DNA of 64,000 nt. Source: CAYSPT01 sp964432985. Lineage in GTDB: Bacteria; Muiribacteriota; CAYSPT01. The position numbers and the translations under genes were made by a program. Of the stretch, positions 1 through 9,834 are shown piece after piece (within the stretch, counting starts at the first letter, position 1; every line of letters begins with the position of its first letter). The notes below the pieces were generated by a model that had not been told where the DNA came from, did no database searches, and saw only the letters and a list, made by a program, of their open reading frames with translations. The DNA lies in NCBI GenBank assembly GCA_964432985.1, contig CAYSPT010000009.1, positions 1-64,000 on the forward strand, given 5' to 3'.

Positions 1-2129
1 GTCCAGTCGTCCTTGGAGGCGGTGTCGGTAGAGTTGGCGTCGCGGGCGATGGAATCGCCGCTGCCGATGACCGTGGAGTCGAAGCAGTCGGCTGGGGTAG
101 CCCCCCCCCAATGCCCCCCGGAATTAAGATCGGTCAGGTAGGTGATCATGCCGGCGGGAAGATCGCCATCGACCCAGGCCACCACGTCCAGCACCTCGCT
201 GGAGGAGTTGTACAGGACCACCACATCATCGGTGCCGGTCAAACCGGACACCGTGGTGTAGATGTTTATGACCCCGTCGGTGGCGGTGGTATCGTCGGTT
301 GCGCTGCCATCGGAAGCATAGTGAAGAATGATGTACTCGCCGGTCTTGACCGTGCAGTCACCGACGGTTTTGTCGATGGTTCCCTCGCTGGTGGCGCGGA
401 CGGTGTAACCGCTGATGTTGATCCCGGCACCACTGAGACCGTCGTCCTTGCAGTAGATCTCCACCCAGTCGTGGTCGATGCCGCCGCCACCGCCGTCGAA
501 TACCACCTCGTTGATGACGAACACCGGCTGGGGAAGCTCGGTGACCACGTTGATGGTGCCGCTGGTACCGGTTATGCCGGCGTTTTCGGAGTCCGCCGCC
601 TGGACAGTGGTCTGTTCCCCGGCTCCGGTCAGGGTGACGTCAACCGAGAGGACACCGTCGTCAAAGCCGCTTGAGCTGCCCGGGGCGATGGTCACCGAAC
701 CGTTGGTGGAGGTCAGGTCCACCGTGCCGGCATAGCTCAGCAGCGTGCTCTGGTTCTGGTCACGGGCGGTGATGGTCACTTCGATGGTCTGACCGCTGAC
801 GGCGTAACTGGGCGCCGTCACGGTGAAATCGGTCAGGACCGCCGGCGCCGGATTGACGGCCCCCGGGGAGGCAGCGTCGGTGTCGAACCAGTACCATTCG
901 TCCTTGGAGTTGGCCGTGTCGGTGGAGCTTGCATCCCGCCCGATAGAGTAATTGCTCGGTATCCCGCTGGAGTTGACGCAGTCGCTTTGAGCGGCATCCC
1001 CCGGTGTGGCAATGATCCAGGCGGGAGTAGCCGCTCCGGCCAGATCTTCCACGCTGCTTTTTTCACCGGCGGTAAAGCTGCCGTCCATGTTCGACCAGCA
1101 CACCGCGTCGACGTAATTTCCCAGGGCGTCCACCAGCACCTGCTGTTCCTCGGTGCCGGTCAGGCCGGTCTGCGCATCTGTGTAGAGGGTCACCACATCG
1201 TCAGCGCCTGACTCGGTTTCATCGGCGGCCGGTGGGGGGTCGCTTACATAATAGAGAAGAAGATACTCTCCACTTTTCAATGTGCAATCCTGGTCGGCGG
1301 TGCCATCGTTGTCCGAATCGCCCAACACTTTCTGATGCGTGAGACCGGTGGAGTCGAGATCGGTAATCACACAGCCGCGCAGGTTTACCCCGCTGCCGCC
1401 GTTGTCGTCGTTTACACAATAAAGCTCTGTCCAGTCATCGCCGCTGAACACCACCTCGTTGATGACTATGGTAGCCGTCAGGGCCGTGGGGGTGGCGCCC
1501 CCCGGCGACTGAGCCCCGATCAGTGTCCAGTCGGCCTTGGCGTTGGTGTCGGCGCTGTCGGAAGAGCGGGTGAGGGATTCTCCGGCACCGAGACCGCTGG
1601 AGCTGACACTTTCGGTGTCGTTGGTAGGGATTCCGGCACCGGCCGTCCCGGTCCATTGCCCCCCATTGACGATATCATCAAAAGCCGTCTGCTGCGCTCC
1701 GGCCCAGCTTCCATCCCCGTTTGCATAACTGATGGCATCCTGGAATGCTGCGGCATTGTCTTTTATCGAAACGACATTATCGGTACCTGTCAGGCCGCTG
1801 TCCGCGGAGTAGAATTCGCGATACCCGTTTCCGTTGGTGTCGCTGCCCGTTTCATCGGCTGAAGTGGCGTTGAAGTGAACGACGATGTACTCGTTTACTG
1901 CCATGGTATAGGCGGGAAACGTTTTGACCGATGAGCTGCGTTCGAACAGCTCCCAGTTTTCGATGGACTGCGTTCCGGGACCGGTATTGTACAGCTCTAC
2001 CCAGTCTGCCCCTCCCGATTCGGCCGTGGCCACCTCGTTGATGAGAACCGCAGCGTGAGTGACAGCACCGCAGCACAGTAAAGCCAAAACGGTAAAGACG
2101 AACAGAAATCTGGTCAGACGTTGTATCAT
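1..2129 (-). CDS. Secreted lamin-tail-domain (LTD) repeat protein, C-terminus cut by window edge
   Basis: One frame stays open from the ATG at 2129 to the window edge (about 709 codons), so the gene continues to the left. AGGGGTGA lies 6 bases before the ATG. Residues 1-27 form a signal peptide ending near THA. Three lamin-tail-like units follow, beginning near residues 28, 220 and 535. Each opens with a form of INEV(V/A), then (D/H)DW(V/T)E(L/I)Y, and later a GTD(D/N)VV strand. Residues about 430-530 look like an Ig-like beta-sandwich (TITARDQNQS, VDLTSTNGSV). LTD domains in bacteria usually sit on secreted or surface proteins, sometimes with nucleases or sorting tags; no enzyme domain is seen in this part. 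It lies 134 bases downstream of, and in the same direction as, the outer-membrane protein gene at 2264-4468. Function unknown; the domain call is good. Confidence 0.85.
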   Translation of the reverse strand, partial: MIQRLTRFLFVFTVLALLCCGAVTHAAVLINEVATAESGGADWVELYNTGPGTQSIENWELFERSSSVKTFPAYTMAVNEYIVVHFNATSADETGSDTNGNGYREFYSADSGLTGTDNVVSIKDNAAAFQDAISYANGDGSWAGAQQTAFDDIVNGGQWTGTAGAGIPTNDTESVSSSGLGAGESLTRSSDSADTNAKADWTLIGAQSPGGATPTALTATIVINEVVFSGDDWTELYCVNDDNGGSGVNLRGCVITDLDSTGLTHQKVLGDSDNDGTADQDCTLKSGEYLLLYYVSDPPPAADETESGADDVVTLYTDAQTGLTGTEEQQVLVDALGNYVDAVCWSNMDGSFTAGEKSSVEDLAGAATPAWIIATPGDAAQSDCVNSSGIPSNYSIGRDASSTDTANSKDEWYWFDTDAASPGAVNPAPAVLTDFTVTAPSYAVSGQTIEVTITARDQNQSTLLSYAGTVDLTSTNGSVTIAPGSSSGFDDGVLSVDVTLTGAGEQTTVQAADSENAGITGTSGTINVVTELPQPVFVINEVVFDGGGGGIDHDWVEIYCKDDGLSGAGINISGYTVRATSEGTIDKTVGDCTVKTGEYIILHYASDGSATDDTTATDGVINIYTTVSGLTGTDDVVVLYNSSSEVLDVVAWVDGDLPAGMITYLTDLNSGGHWGGATPADCFDSTVIGSGDSIARDANSTDTASKDDW

Positions 2130-2263
2130 GGTTTCACCCCTATTGGACCCGAACAGGCGCAGGTCGAGTCTTTCGCCATGCGATCCGCTCTTTTTTCCAC
2201 ACAAACATGTTCCCCCGCAGCTATGACGGTTACAGCAGATGTGTTTGGTCATTTTCCCGCTCC

Positions 2264-4468
2264 TTACAGTTCGGCGCTCAGGTTGAACGACCCGATACGC
2301 GCCGTATAATTGTCCTCACAACTGGCGTTGTTCCGCATCCCCTCCGAGCGGAAATTAAGAGAGAACTCAATTCCCGTCCGAAGCCGGTACTTCAATTCCA
2401 ACCGGCCTTTTTCGCGTGTTTTGAACACCTCGCCCAGGCTGTTTTCCACTTCGAACTTTGCCAGGGCACGCAGTCGATCGGTGAACCTCAAATCTATTCC
2501 CGTGCCGAATGTTTCTCCGGGCGCGCCGGAGCCGACCTGGGTATTTCTGCCATACTCGGCGGACAGCTTCGCCCAGGTTGACGGTTTCACGGTGAGCTTT
2601 AGTGATGACGTTTTTGAATCCCCCGTTTGACTTGATTGCTTGTACTTACCCAGCAGGTTCATGAAGCGGTAGGGAGTCCACTTCACATCAAACCCCCACC
2701 GGTAGCTGTCTGAATTTGTGTTTTGGGAAGAAAGCTGCTCCCGCACCTCTTTTCCCAGGCTGGCGGTGGTCACCAGACTGCGGTCGAACCGATAGGTCAT
2801 GGACAGGTCGGCAGCTTTTCTGGTGTTTCCCTGATTTGATTCAGAACCACCAGCCGCGGCCGCGCCGGCAAAGATAGCCTCTTTTTCATTAATAAGACTG
2901 AGCTTGTTGGTGAATGAAATGCGTGGGTGGGGCCGGTATTTCAACGATAAACTGGTGTCCTCGGAGCGCCCCGTGAGAGATCCTCCCTGCTCGTCTTTCC
3001 GGTGAGATGTTTCCAGGTGCCCCCGCAGGGCATTTGCCAGCCGTGCATCCAGGACCATGCCCACATTATTGGATATTCTGTTATGATCACCGGCTTGTTG
3101 TGTTTCGAACCGGTCGAAAGTGGTTTCGGCCCGGCATCCGGGACGAACGTACATGAGCCGGAGATTTCCTCCGCGGGAAATCCTGTCGGGCTTGAGGGTG
3201 TCACCCTGGCGACGGCGGGTGTGGGCACGGCCGTAAACGGTAAGCGGTTCCCTGACCTGCCAGGCCACCGATCCAACAATGTCCTTCTCGCTGCTGTCGT
3301 TTTCTGCAAAAGAAACGCTGCCTTCCACCGGACCGCCGGGGACATAGTCCACGATGGCAAACCGTTTGCTACTCAGGCAATCCTGCTCGGTGTTACCGCC
3401 CATGAACAGAAAATCATCACCGATTTGCTTGGTGCCCAAGCGAAGCAGAACCGAATTCATGTCGATTTCAGCTTCTATCCTGGCCGCTTCATCACGCAAA
3501 GAGGCATCGCTCACCAGCGAGTTGAAATCAGCCTCGCTCAGCGCCACTTCGCTGAGAATTCTCACCCGGTCGGTCAGCGAAAGATCGTGCCTGAGATCGA
3601 TCAGCGTCTGGTATGAGGGGGCGGATTCATCCAGGATACCGTCACCGTCAGGAACCTGGTCCTTTCTCCTCAAGACGGTCAATCCGAGATTTCCACCGGA
3701 ACCGCCGAGCCCGACACTGCCGTCGAATCCGATGATGGTCCTGGTCAAAGAGCTGGTATCCTCGGGAATATACTCATAGAAGACTTCAATCCTGACTCCA
3801 CCCGGAACTTCATCAATAAACGAGACCGTCCCGTTTGAGTAATCGATGGTGTAGTCCCGGTTGCGCCGGACGGTTTCTCCATCCAGCTTGACGATCTCGC
3901 TCTGGGAGATAATGTCCTTGTGTGTCAGGGTAAACGGCCCCCGAGTATAATCGCCCTCGATAATTTCCCTGGTTGCCAGGCCGTTGAGACGACTGAAGAT
4001 TACCCCGACTTCATGATCACCGAGACGGCTGGTAATTCTGCCTCCCTTGACTTTCCGGTTGTGCACCAGGAATGAAGCGTCTGTATAATCCATCCGTATA
4101 TCACCCAGTTCGGCCCGAAAATTCCGTCCTTCACCTTGCAGGTGAACGTGCTCTACCCGGTCGGAACGGGTGTCGTCGAACCTGACATCAGCGTGAATGC
4201 TGGGGCTGACGTACCCGAGCATACTGAACCGCAGGCTCTGATCAAATTCAGAAGGATTTTTTAGCTCAGGGATGTCGATTTCCGCCCGCGATTCATTACC
4301 ATCGACCTGAAACGAAGTAACATTAAAGATCTTGCTGGCCCTGACCTGCAGTTGACCATCACGAGCATTCCAGGCCAGGCAGGAAGAGGGGAGGAACCAT
4401 GATGTTCCCAGCATAAAGGAGGTGTAAGCCACCACTGGTAACCAGTGCAGTCGACGCAAATTTTTCAT
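2264..4468 (-). CDS. Putative outer-membrane beta-barrel protein
   Basis: 734 residues with an N-terminal signal peptide (hydrophobic about 8-31). The body is rich in alternating polar/hydrophobic strands with the short turns typical of large outer-membrane barrels, e.g. TNKLSLINEKEAIF and GRLELKYRLRTGIEFSLNF. Residues about 192-210 (VKLDGETVRRNRDYTIDY, then NGTVSF) match a recurring plug or linker motif of large surface barrels, in which a 'DG..L.rG.DYtIDY..G.i.F' segment precedes the barrel. The chain ends in a beta-strand-like FNLSAEL without the usual terminal aromatic residue. Upstream and co-directional with the LTD protein, so the pair may be made and exported together. I do not recognise a specific family; substrate or partner unknown. 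Confidence 0.6.
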   Translation of the reverse strand: MKNLRRLHWLPVVAYTSFMLGTSWFLPSSCLAWNARDGQLQVRASKIFNVTSFQVDGNESRAEIDIPELKNPSEFDQSLRFSMLGYVSPSIHADVRFDDTRSDRVEHVHLQGEGRNFRAELGDIRMDYTDASFLVHNRKVKGGRITSRLGDHEVGVIFSRLNGLATREIIEGDYTRGPFTLTHKDIISQSEIVKLDGETVRRNRDYTIDYSNGTVSFIDEVPGGVRIEVFYEYIPEDTSSLTRTIIGFDGSVGLGGSGGNLGLTVLRRKDQVPDGDGILDESAPSYQTLIDLRHDLSLTDRVRILSEVALSEADFNSLVSDASLRDEAARIEAEIDMNSVLLRLGTKQIGDDFLFMGGNTEQDCLSSKRFAIVDYVPGGPVEGSVSFAENDSSEKDIVGSVAWQVREPLTVYGRAHTRRRQGDTLKPDRISRGGNLRLMYVRPGCRAETTFDRFETQQAGDHNRISNNVGMVLDARLANALRGHLETSHRKDEQGGSLTGRSEDTSLSLKYRPHPRISFTNKLSLINEKEAIFAGAAAAGGSESNQGNTRKAADLSMTYRFDRSLVTTASLGKEVREQLSSQNTNSDSYRWGFDVKWTPYRFMNLLGKYKQSSQTGDSKTSSLKLTVKPSTWAKLSAEYGRNTQVGSGAPGETFGTGIDLRFTDRLRALAKFEVENSLGEVFKTREKGRLELKYRLRTGIEFSLNFRSEGMRNNASCEDNYTARIGSFNLSAEL

Positions 4469-4743
4469 TGCTTCGAATCTTCCCGTTCCGGTATCCCGGT
4501 TATTATTTATATGTTGAACTCTAAATAGGCATAAAAATAGAGCTACACCCCACCTGCACTACAAGCAGGGTTCAAACTACTTCTGGTATCGTCACCGGGA
4601 AGAGAAGGGTTGAGGATTAAGCCCGCATAAATTACGAATTCTCGTAGATATGTAAATAATTCGGATTGAACTGCATATTTTATCTGGTGCCGTTGTCAGC
4701 ACGGCATGATGTTTAGAACGGCCTTCATGAGCTCGATAAAACG

Positions 4744-6696
4744 TTACTCTTCTTCAGTTTTTAACCGGCATTCTTCAATAGCTTCCTCGACGATGGGTTT
4801 GAAACGTTCGTCAGGCATTGACGAAGCCAGCCTGGTAAGAATATCGAGGGCTTCAGGTGTACCGAAATGGCCCAGTGCCAGGATGGCGTGTTTTTTCACC
4901 ACCAGGTTCGGATCATTCACCATGTCTTTGATAAATGACAGAGCCCGGCTGTCGCCGATTTTGCTGAGCGCATCCACCGCCTGGTACCTGATCTCGGAGC
5001 TCCCGTCCTTAAGCTGGCATATAAGTGGTGCCAGCCCGCTTTCCATCTGCAGTTCACCCAGTGAAAAAATGGCGAAGGTGCGCACATTGGGGTCGTCGTC
5101 CATGAGCAATTCTTCCAGCAGAAACGAGAGCTTTTCGATGCCGGGGAGCTCTTCGTCGAGCTTGAGCTGCACGTCGTTGATCTTGCCTTTCAGCTCTTTG
5201 AGCAGAGAAATGGAATCATTTTCAACGAATTTAATCTCTTTATGCTTCTTCAGAGAAATATCCAGAACTTTCTGCAGCGTTTCTTTGACCTTGAATTTGC
5301 CCAGCAGCTTGACGAACTGCGGTACCCGGTATAGTCCGCTTTCCCGGTCACCCGCCTGGACAATCATATCCTGGTATTTATCGCCGACCTTCATCAGGCT
5401 TTTCAACACCCGTTCCCGGACTTTATAGGTATCGTCCATAATGCTGCTAATAAGTGGACGCACCACTTCCTCCAGGCCGATTTCACCCATGGCGTAGGCG
5501 GCGCTCATTCTCATTTCCAGGGTGCCGCTTTCGAGTTTTTCCCGCAGAAAATTGACCACTTTCATGTCCCCGAAACCATACAGTGTCACGGCCGTGTTGG
5601 CCATCATGCGATTGTCCTCATCATCGAGATACGGACTTATCTGCTCAATGATGCGTATATCCCCGAGTTTTCCGATGGCCTCCATGGCATTTGAGCGGAT
5701 ACGGCGGTCGGTCGATTCGAGTTTATTCTTGAGGTGGGGGATAACATCGAAATCTCCGATTTCTCCCAGGACAGCAATGGCGGTGGCGATTATCCGTTTG
5801 TCTTCGGACTGTTGAAGCAGTTCGATTACATCCGGCACGATCCGCCTGTCTTCCAACCGGCGCAGGGCGATAAGCGTGTCCAGAACCAGTCCGCGGTTAT
5901 CACTTTTGAGGTAATCTTTAATTCGGAAAACAACGTTGGGATCATTGAGTTTACCCAGCGCCTCTACCGCATAGCGCCGGATGTTATTATCATCTTCATC
6001 AAGCAGCCTGAGCAAGGTAACCTGGGCTCGTTTGTCGCCCACATCACCCAGGATGATGGCTATATAGCATTTTTCCAGCTCGGTGGCATGATCGAGCAAC
6101 TCTATCATCTTATCCACCACCAGGGGGCCGAATTTCCTCAGCGTGATGGCCGCTCGGGTATGGACCACATAGTCACTGCTGCCCAGGTTTTCGATAACAT
6201 AGTCCACCCGGTTCATGTCCTTCAGTTCTCCGATGATCCAATTAGCGCTGGCACGCCGGTAGAAATCAGAACTCCTCATCATCGTGTCCAGTTGGTGAAA
6301 TCCCGATCTCTCACCGCGATCGCACAACATCTTGATAGCGGTAGCCGAAACCCTGTTGTTGGAATCGGACACGCACTGCAGTATTCGATCGGTTACCTCG
6401 CTCTGTGTGAACTCCCCCAGGCTTTCAAGGGCATTGGAACGAATTCTGGGGTTGTCATGATCCAGGTACCGGTAGATTTCCGGGACAATCCAATCTTCAT
6501 TGATTTTTCCCAGAGCTTTCACCAGGGTAGCCTTAACGTTCATATCGTTCTCAAGCTCGATTTTCTGCAGCAGAACGTTGGCGCACGAAGAATCAACAAG
6601 ATCACAAACCGCTACGGCTGCATTGAATTTGAGATCCCGTTTCTCGTGCCGCAGCAACCGGGTAAAATCGCAGAACAGCTCAAACAGGTTTGACAC
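4744..6696 (-). CDS. HEAT-repeat protein (PBS lyase HEAT-like), 650 aa
   Basis: Nearly the whole chain is about 30-residue helical repeats with the HEAT-like signature (IR..A..ALG.lgd...v..L...l.D), for example IRRYAVEALGKLNDPNVV, IRSNAMEAIGKLGD and MRMSAAYAMGEIG. There is a short helical break around residues 450-510. No signal peptide, so cytoplasmic. Start is GTG at 6696 with AGGAAGG upstream; the stop of the cyclase-like gene is only 12 bases before it, so the two are co-transcribed and probably translationally coupled. HEAT arrays are protein-docking scaffolds; the partner is likely the cyclase-like protein, by inference from the operon. No catalytic residues seen. Confidence 0.85.
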   Translation of the reverse strand: MSNLFELFCDFTRLLRHEKRDLKFNAAVAVCDLVDSSCANVLLQKIELENDMNVKATLVKALGKINEDWIVPEIYRYLDHDNPRIRSNALESLGEFTQSEVTDRILQCVSDSNNRVSATAIKMLCDRGERSGFHQLDTMMRSSDFYRRASANWIIGELKDMNRVDYVIENLGSSDYVVHTRAAITLRKFGPLVVDKMIELLDHATELEKCYIAIILGDVGDKRAQVTLLRLLDEDDNNIRRYAVEALGKLNDPNVVFRIKDYLKSDNRGLVLDTLIALRRLEDRRIVPDVIELLQQSEDKRIIATAIAVLGEIGDFDVIPHLKNKLESTDRRIRSNAMEAIGKLGDIRIIEQISPYLDDEDNRMMANTAVTLYGFGDMKVVNFLREKLESGTLEMRMSAAYAMGEIGLEEVVRPLISSIMDDTYKVRERVLKSLMKVGDKYQDMIVQAGDRESGLYRVPQFVKLLGKFKVKETLQKVLDISLKKHKEIKFVENDSISLLKELKGKINDVQLKLDEELPGIEKLSFLLEELLMDDDPNVRTFAIFSLGELQMESGLAPLICQLKDGSSEIRYQAVDALSKIGDSRALSFIKDMVNDPNLVVKKHAILALGHFGTPEALDILTRLASSMPDERFKPIVEEAIEECRLKTEEE

Positions 6697-6708
6697 TGTT
6701 ACACCTTC

Positions 6709-7713
6709 CTAAACACCGACAGCTTCGTCAATTCTTTCCAGGTAGAGCGCGTTGGCCCTGAAAATTCGCACAATCTGCCTACCACCAGGCAAAGCCATGG
6801 GCTCTTTCGACGAATAGTTGAAGTATTCTTCTGCTTCATCGGCTACATCTTGGGAAACCAGGATTTCACCATAGGTGGCAGCTTTCTTCAACCGCTCGGT
6901 GATTTTGACAGACAGTCCAACCGGAGCGTAGATGGTGAAATCCTCCGAGCCGATGTTGCCAATGACTGTCTTTCCATAATGCATCCCTATTCCCGGAAAG
7001 AGGGTTTTTCCTATGAAATCGCCGCTTCCGGCTTTCTCCCTGACCACTTTTTCTATTTCAAAAGCCGCTTGCAACGCGGCGATGCACGACAAGGGTTCCT
7101 CTTCGTCATCCAGATCGAAGGTAGCGCGTATATTGCCAATGTACACTCCGTAGATGATACCTCCGTACTTGTGGACGACCGAAGTTACCAGTGAAAAATA
7201 CGCGCTCATGACATCAAGAATGTCAGCGTCGTCGAGATCGGAGAACTCGGTGGCATAATTCTTTATGCCCACATGCAGCAGCGCCACCGGCTTCAATTCA
7301 TCTTCGAGAAATCCGGGCACCCGGTGAATGAACTTTTCCCCCAGGGTTTTGGAGACGAATTCAAAAAAGAGTTTCCTGAGCCTGTTGTTCTCCTTCAGCG
7401 ATATATAGAAGGCGCAGAACATCATCAGTACGAATCCGAAAAGACTATAGATGGTCTCGTCCAGCTGTTTCTTATAAAACAAGGCGATTGAGACCACCAG
7501 CAGCATCAGCGCTACCATGGCAAATGCGAGAATGAGAATAAAATTTTTCTTGCCGGGTTTGGCTTCCAGACGGCGGATCTGACGTTGAAATGATTTGTCC
7601 AGTTTTTTGTATTCGATGGCCAACTGCTCGGGAGTGATTTTCCGCTGGACAACCTGTGCTTCCAGCTCGGCCCGTTTGTCCTGGTATTCCTTCCGCAGCT
7701 GTTTAAGCCTCAT
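6709..7713 (-). CDS. Membrane-anchored class III adenylate/guanylate cyclase-like protein, probably catalytically degenerate
   Basis: 334 residues from the ATG at 7713 (AAAGG 7-8 bases upstream; the in-frame TTG at 7728 has no such site). Layout: basic coiled coil 1-50, two membrane segments about 57-79 and 86-105, cyclase homology domain about 130-320. Recognisable core: VMSAYFSLVTSVVHKYGG, then PGIGMHYGKTVIGNIGS. The first metal Asp (family FADI) is Gly149 in LLHVGIK; the second (family GD) is Asn194 in YIGNI. The family VNLAARL appears as VKITERL, so the catalytic Asn is Lys270 while Arg274 remains. Active class III cyclases need the two Asp residues, so this is likely a pseudo-cyclase acting as a nucleotide sensor or protein dimer. 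First gene of the operon with the HEAT protein. The alignment was made by eye. Confidence 0.75.
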   Translation of the reverse strand: MRLKQLRKEYQDKRAELEAQVVQRKITPEQLAIEYKKLDKSFQRQIRRLEAKPGKKNFILILAFAMVALMLLVVSIALFYKKQLDETIYSLFGFVLMMFCAFYISLKENNRLRKLFFEFVSKTLGEKFIHRVPGFLEDELKPVALLHVGIKNYATEFSDLDDADILDVMSAYFSLVTSVVHKYGGIIYGVYIGNIRATFDLDDEEEPLSCIAALQAAFEIEKVVREKAGSGDFIGKTLFPGIGMHYGKTVIGNIGSEDFTIYAPVGLSVKITERLKKAATYGEILVSQDVADEAEEYFNYSSKEPMALPGGRQIVRIFRANALYLERIDEAVGV

Positions 7714-7850
7714 AATGTGCCTTTCCAATGAGAACGGAACGGATCGATATCCATTCCCGTGTCGAACATTATCACCGTGAGAGGAATATCCCTAATATAT
7801 CAGATAAGAAGATTATATATCTGTTCTTTTTACCCTGTCAATAAAGACTC

Positions 7851-7859
7851 TGATATAAT
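7851..7859 (+). promoter_or_regulatory. Extended -10 promoter for the NYN-domain gene
   Basis: TGATATAAT at 7851-7859 is a perfect extended -10 element (TGn plus TATAAT). The -35 region is weak (TTTACC at 7829-7834, spacing 19). A transcript would begin near 7866, which places the GTG at 7894, not the upstream ATG at 7759, as the translation start of the next gene. Confidence 0.6.
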
Positions 7860-7893
7860 TAAAACGACTAAAATAAGAGGGGTTAAGACAAAC

Positions 7894-9717
7894 GTGCCTG
7901 CCATTGATAGCTGTGAGCTGACTGATGACCTGGTTGAAGAGCTCAAACATCTAATTGAATCCGCCAATCCCGAAGAACTGCTTTCCTACGCCCGGTCCCA
8001 CCCTGAATCTGTCAGGGGATTTCAATTAAAAAAATCATCTGCTTCGCACATATGCAACTATGTTTTGAAACGATTTCCTGTCCAGGGAGAGCTTCCGGAT
8101 GACATCAAAACGCTCTGTGCAAAAACCGGTTTTAACAGTGAATTTGTGACGGTGATGTCCGAACGGGCATTGAAGACCTATTTCACCGAATTGCTCATCC
8201 TTTTCGGGCGCCGGCGTTTTCTAACTGGGCTTATCCTGGATGAACGTGAAGAGGTGAGAAAGCTCGGGCTCGATAACCAGAATCGTCCCGACTGCTTTTC
8301 CGAAGAAGCACCAGGTGGAGACAGCCCCGATATCAGGTCTTTCCTGGGACCTTTCGTAGATTGCTTGATGGATGTTTTGCCGCAAACCGCTCTGGGAGAA
8401 GCAGTCCAACAGGCCAAGGAACAGGAAGTAGAGCTTCAACGATGGAAGAAGAAAGCGGCAGAATACCAGGAACAGAGCAAACAGGAACGGGCCAAAGGAA
8501 GAGAAGCGGATAAGTTGAGAGTGAAGCTGGCAAAGATAGAAAGCAAGCAAAGTGGTAAAAGGGGACGAACTACTCCTCAGAACAGGCAGGAAATAGATGA
8601 ATTGCAGCGGAGGCTCAAACAGGCACGGGAACTGTATGAAACAGCTGAGCAGACGGTGGATGAGCTTCGGCAGAATATCACCCGGTTGAATGAGCAGCGC
8701 AACAGCGCCGTTAAAAATCAGGTCGAAAGCGAGCTTTCTTCATTCATAAACTCCTGGCTCACGGGACCTCGTCTCATGGAGCAGGAGGCCGATAAGGTCA
8801 GGAATTCCAGCGGCAACCTGTTGCAGCAGGTTGAAACTGCCCTTAAGAAGCAGGCCGCCCAGGACCGACACAGCGGAAACAGACGTGTTTTGAGCAAACA
8901 TTTATGCGCTCTGCGTGAGGCGCGAGACAGGGTCCGGACCGCACGTGCGGAAGCCCTGGTCCCCCTTGCCCAACTGGGTAAATTGGAGGAAGAACTATCC
9001 GGGGAAATTGATAATCTCAAGAATATTCTTGGTGATAACAAGAGTCACTATGCAGACATAGTCACCACGATGAAAGCCCGAATTAATTCCGCTCCAAGCA
9101 CCGATCAACTGGATTACGCGCGCAATCTCCTGGTGCTCTTGGACGAACTTGAGGTCCTCCAGCCGCCGGAACTGAGAAAGCTATATACCTGCTTTCACTC
9201 CCGGATGTCCCGTCTTTACGGTGAATTTGCTCCCGAGACCCAGAACGAACGGGCACTGGCAGATCCCCTATGGCGGCTCAGGCAATCGGTGGCCGGCAAC
9301 CAACACCTGGTGCTCGCCCTGGATGGACACAACATACTGTACCGTCTTCCCGCTCTATTCGGTTGCAACCCATCAGACCAGGAACCAGGGCTTCACACGG
9401 CTGGTAGAGACAAATTGATACAGGCGGTTTCGGAATTAATCAAAAAGGCTTCCCGTTGTGATGCCCGGATATTCTTCGATGGCCCGCAGCACTCGAATAT
9501 CAGTCACGGCAAGAACATCAAGGTGGTTTATTCGGGAGGAACCGGCCGGGACCGGGCTGACCGGGTCATCCTGGAATACTTGGAGTACTACCAAAGAGAT
9601 GAGCCGGACACCAGGGCCATAGTGGTAACCGACGACAGGGAATTGAGGCAGGAAGCAGAAAAACTCAAAGCTCAGATTATGTCGGTCCAGCAATTCGGGG
9701 CCTTGTTAGAAGAATGA
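7894..9717 (+). CDS. Coiled-coil protein with C-terminal NYN (YacP-like, PIN-fold) ribonuclease domain
   Basis: Starts at GTG 7894 with AGAGGGG 11 bases upstream, giving 607 residues; a longer frame from 7759 would begin upstream of the -10 box. Residues about 1-170 are helical and unrecognised; about 190-440 are long heptad coiled coil rich in K, E, Q and R. Residues about 470-607 are an NYN/YacP domain: LALDGHNILYRL, RIFFDGP, VVYSGGTGRDRADRVILEYL and IVVTDDRELRQEA supply the acidic residues of the PIN-like metal site. YacP/Rae1 in Firmicutes is a ribosome-associated mRNA endonuclease, but it is only about 170 residues and lacks this coiled-coil head. Transcribed away from the cyclase-HEAT operon. 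Likely an RNase tethered or oligomerised through the coil; target unknown. Confidence 0.75.
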   Translation: MPAIDSCELTDDLVEELKHLIESANPEELLSYARSHPESVRGFQLKKSSASHICNYVLKRFPVQGELPDDIKTLCAKTGFNSEFVTVMSERALKTYFTELLILFGRRRFLTGLILDEREEVRKLGLDNQNRPDCFSEEAPGGDSPDIRSFLGPFVDCLMDVLPQTALGEAVQQAKEQEVELQRWKKKAAEYQEQSKQERAKGREADKLRVKLAKIESKQSGKRGRTTPQNRQEIDELQRRLKQARELYETAEQTVDELRQNITRLNEQRNSAVKNQVESELSSFINSWLTGPRLMEQEADKVRNSSGNLLQQVETALKKQAAQDRHSGNRRVLSKHLCALREARDRVRTARAEALVPLAQLGKLEEELSGEIDNLKNILGDNKSHYADIVTTMKARINSAPSTDQLDYARNLLVLLDELEVLQPPELRKLYTCFHSRMSRLYGEFAPETQNERALADPLWRLRQSVAGNQHLVLALDGHNILYRLPALFGCNPSDQEPGLHTAGRDKLIQAVSELIKKASRCDARIFFDGPQHSNISHGKNIKVVYSGGTGRDRADRVILEYLEYYQRDEPDTRAIVVTDDRELRQEAEKLKAQIMSVQQFGALLEE

Positions 9718-9834
9718 ATCAGTTGCAGCCAGCTTAGCTCCAGAGAGAAACCGAAACGGTGCTGCGGTTGAGGAGAAATTGTATGTTGTTCCTGAGTCAA
9801 TGCCTTAACTGAAACAAAAAACCGGGGGGGATCG

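Noticed and set aside
4556..4600. tRNA-like GGTTCAAAC sequence
   Set aside because: No paired T-stem, anticodon stem or acceptor stem can be drawn around it.
5734..6693. Long plus-strand frame opposite the HEAT gene
   Set aside because: It is the mirror of a repeat protein with strong HEAT motifs on the other strand; its translation has no recognisable domain or ribosome site.
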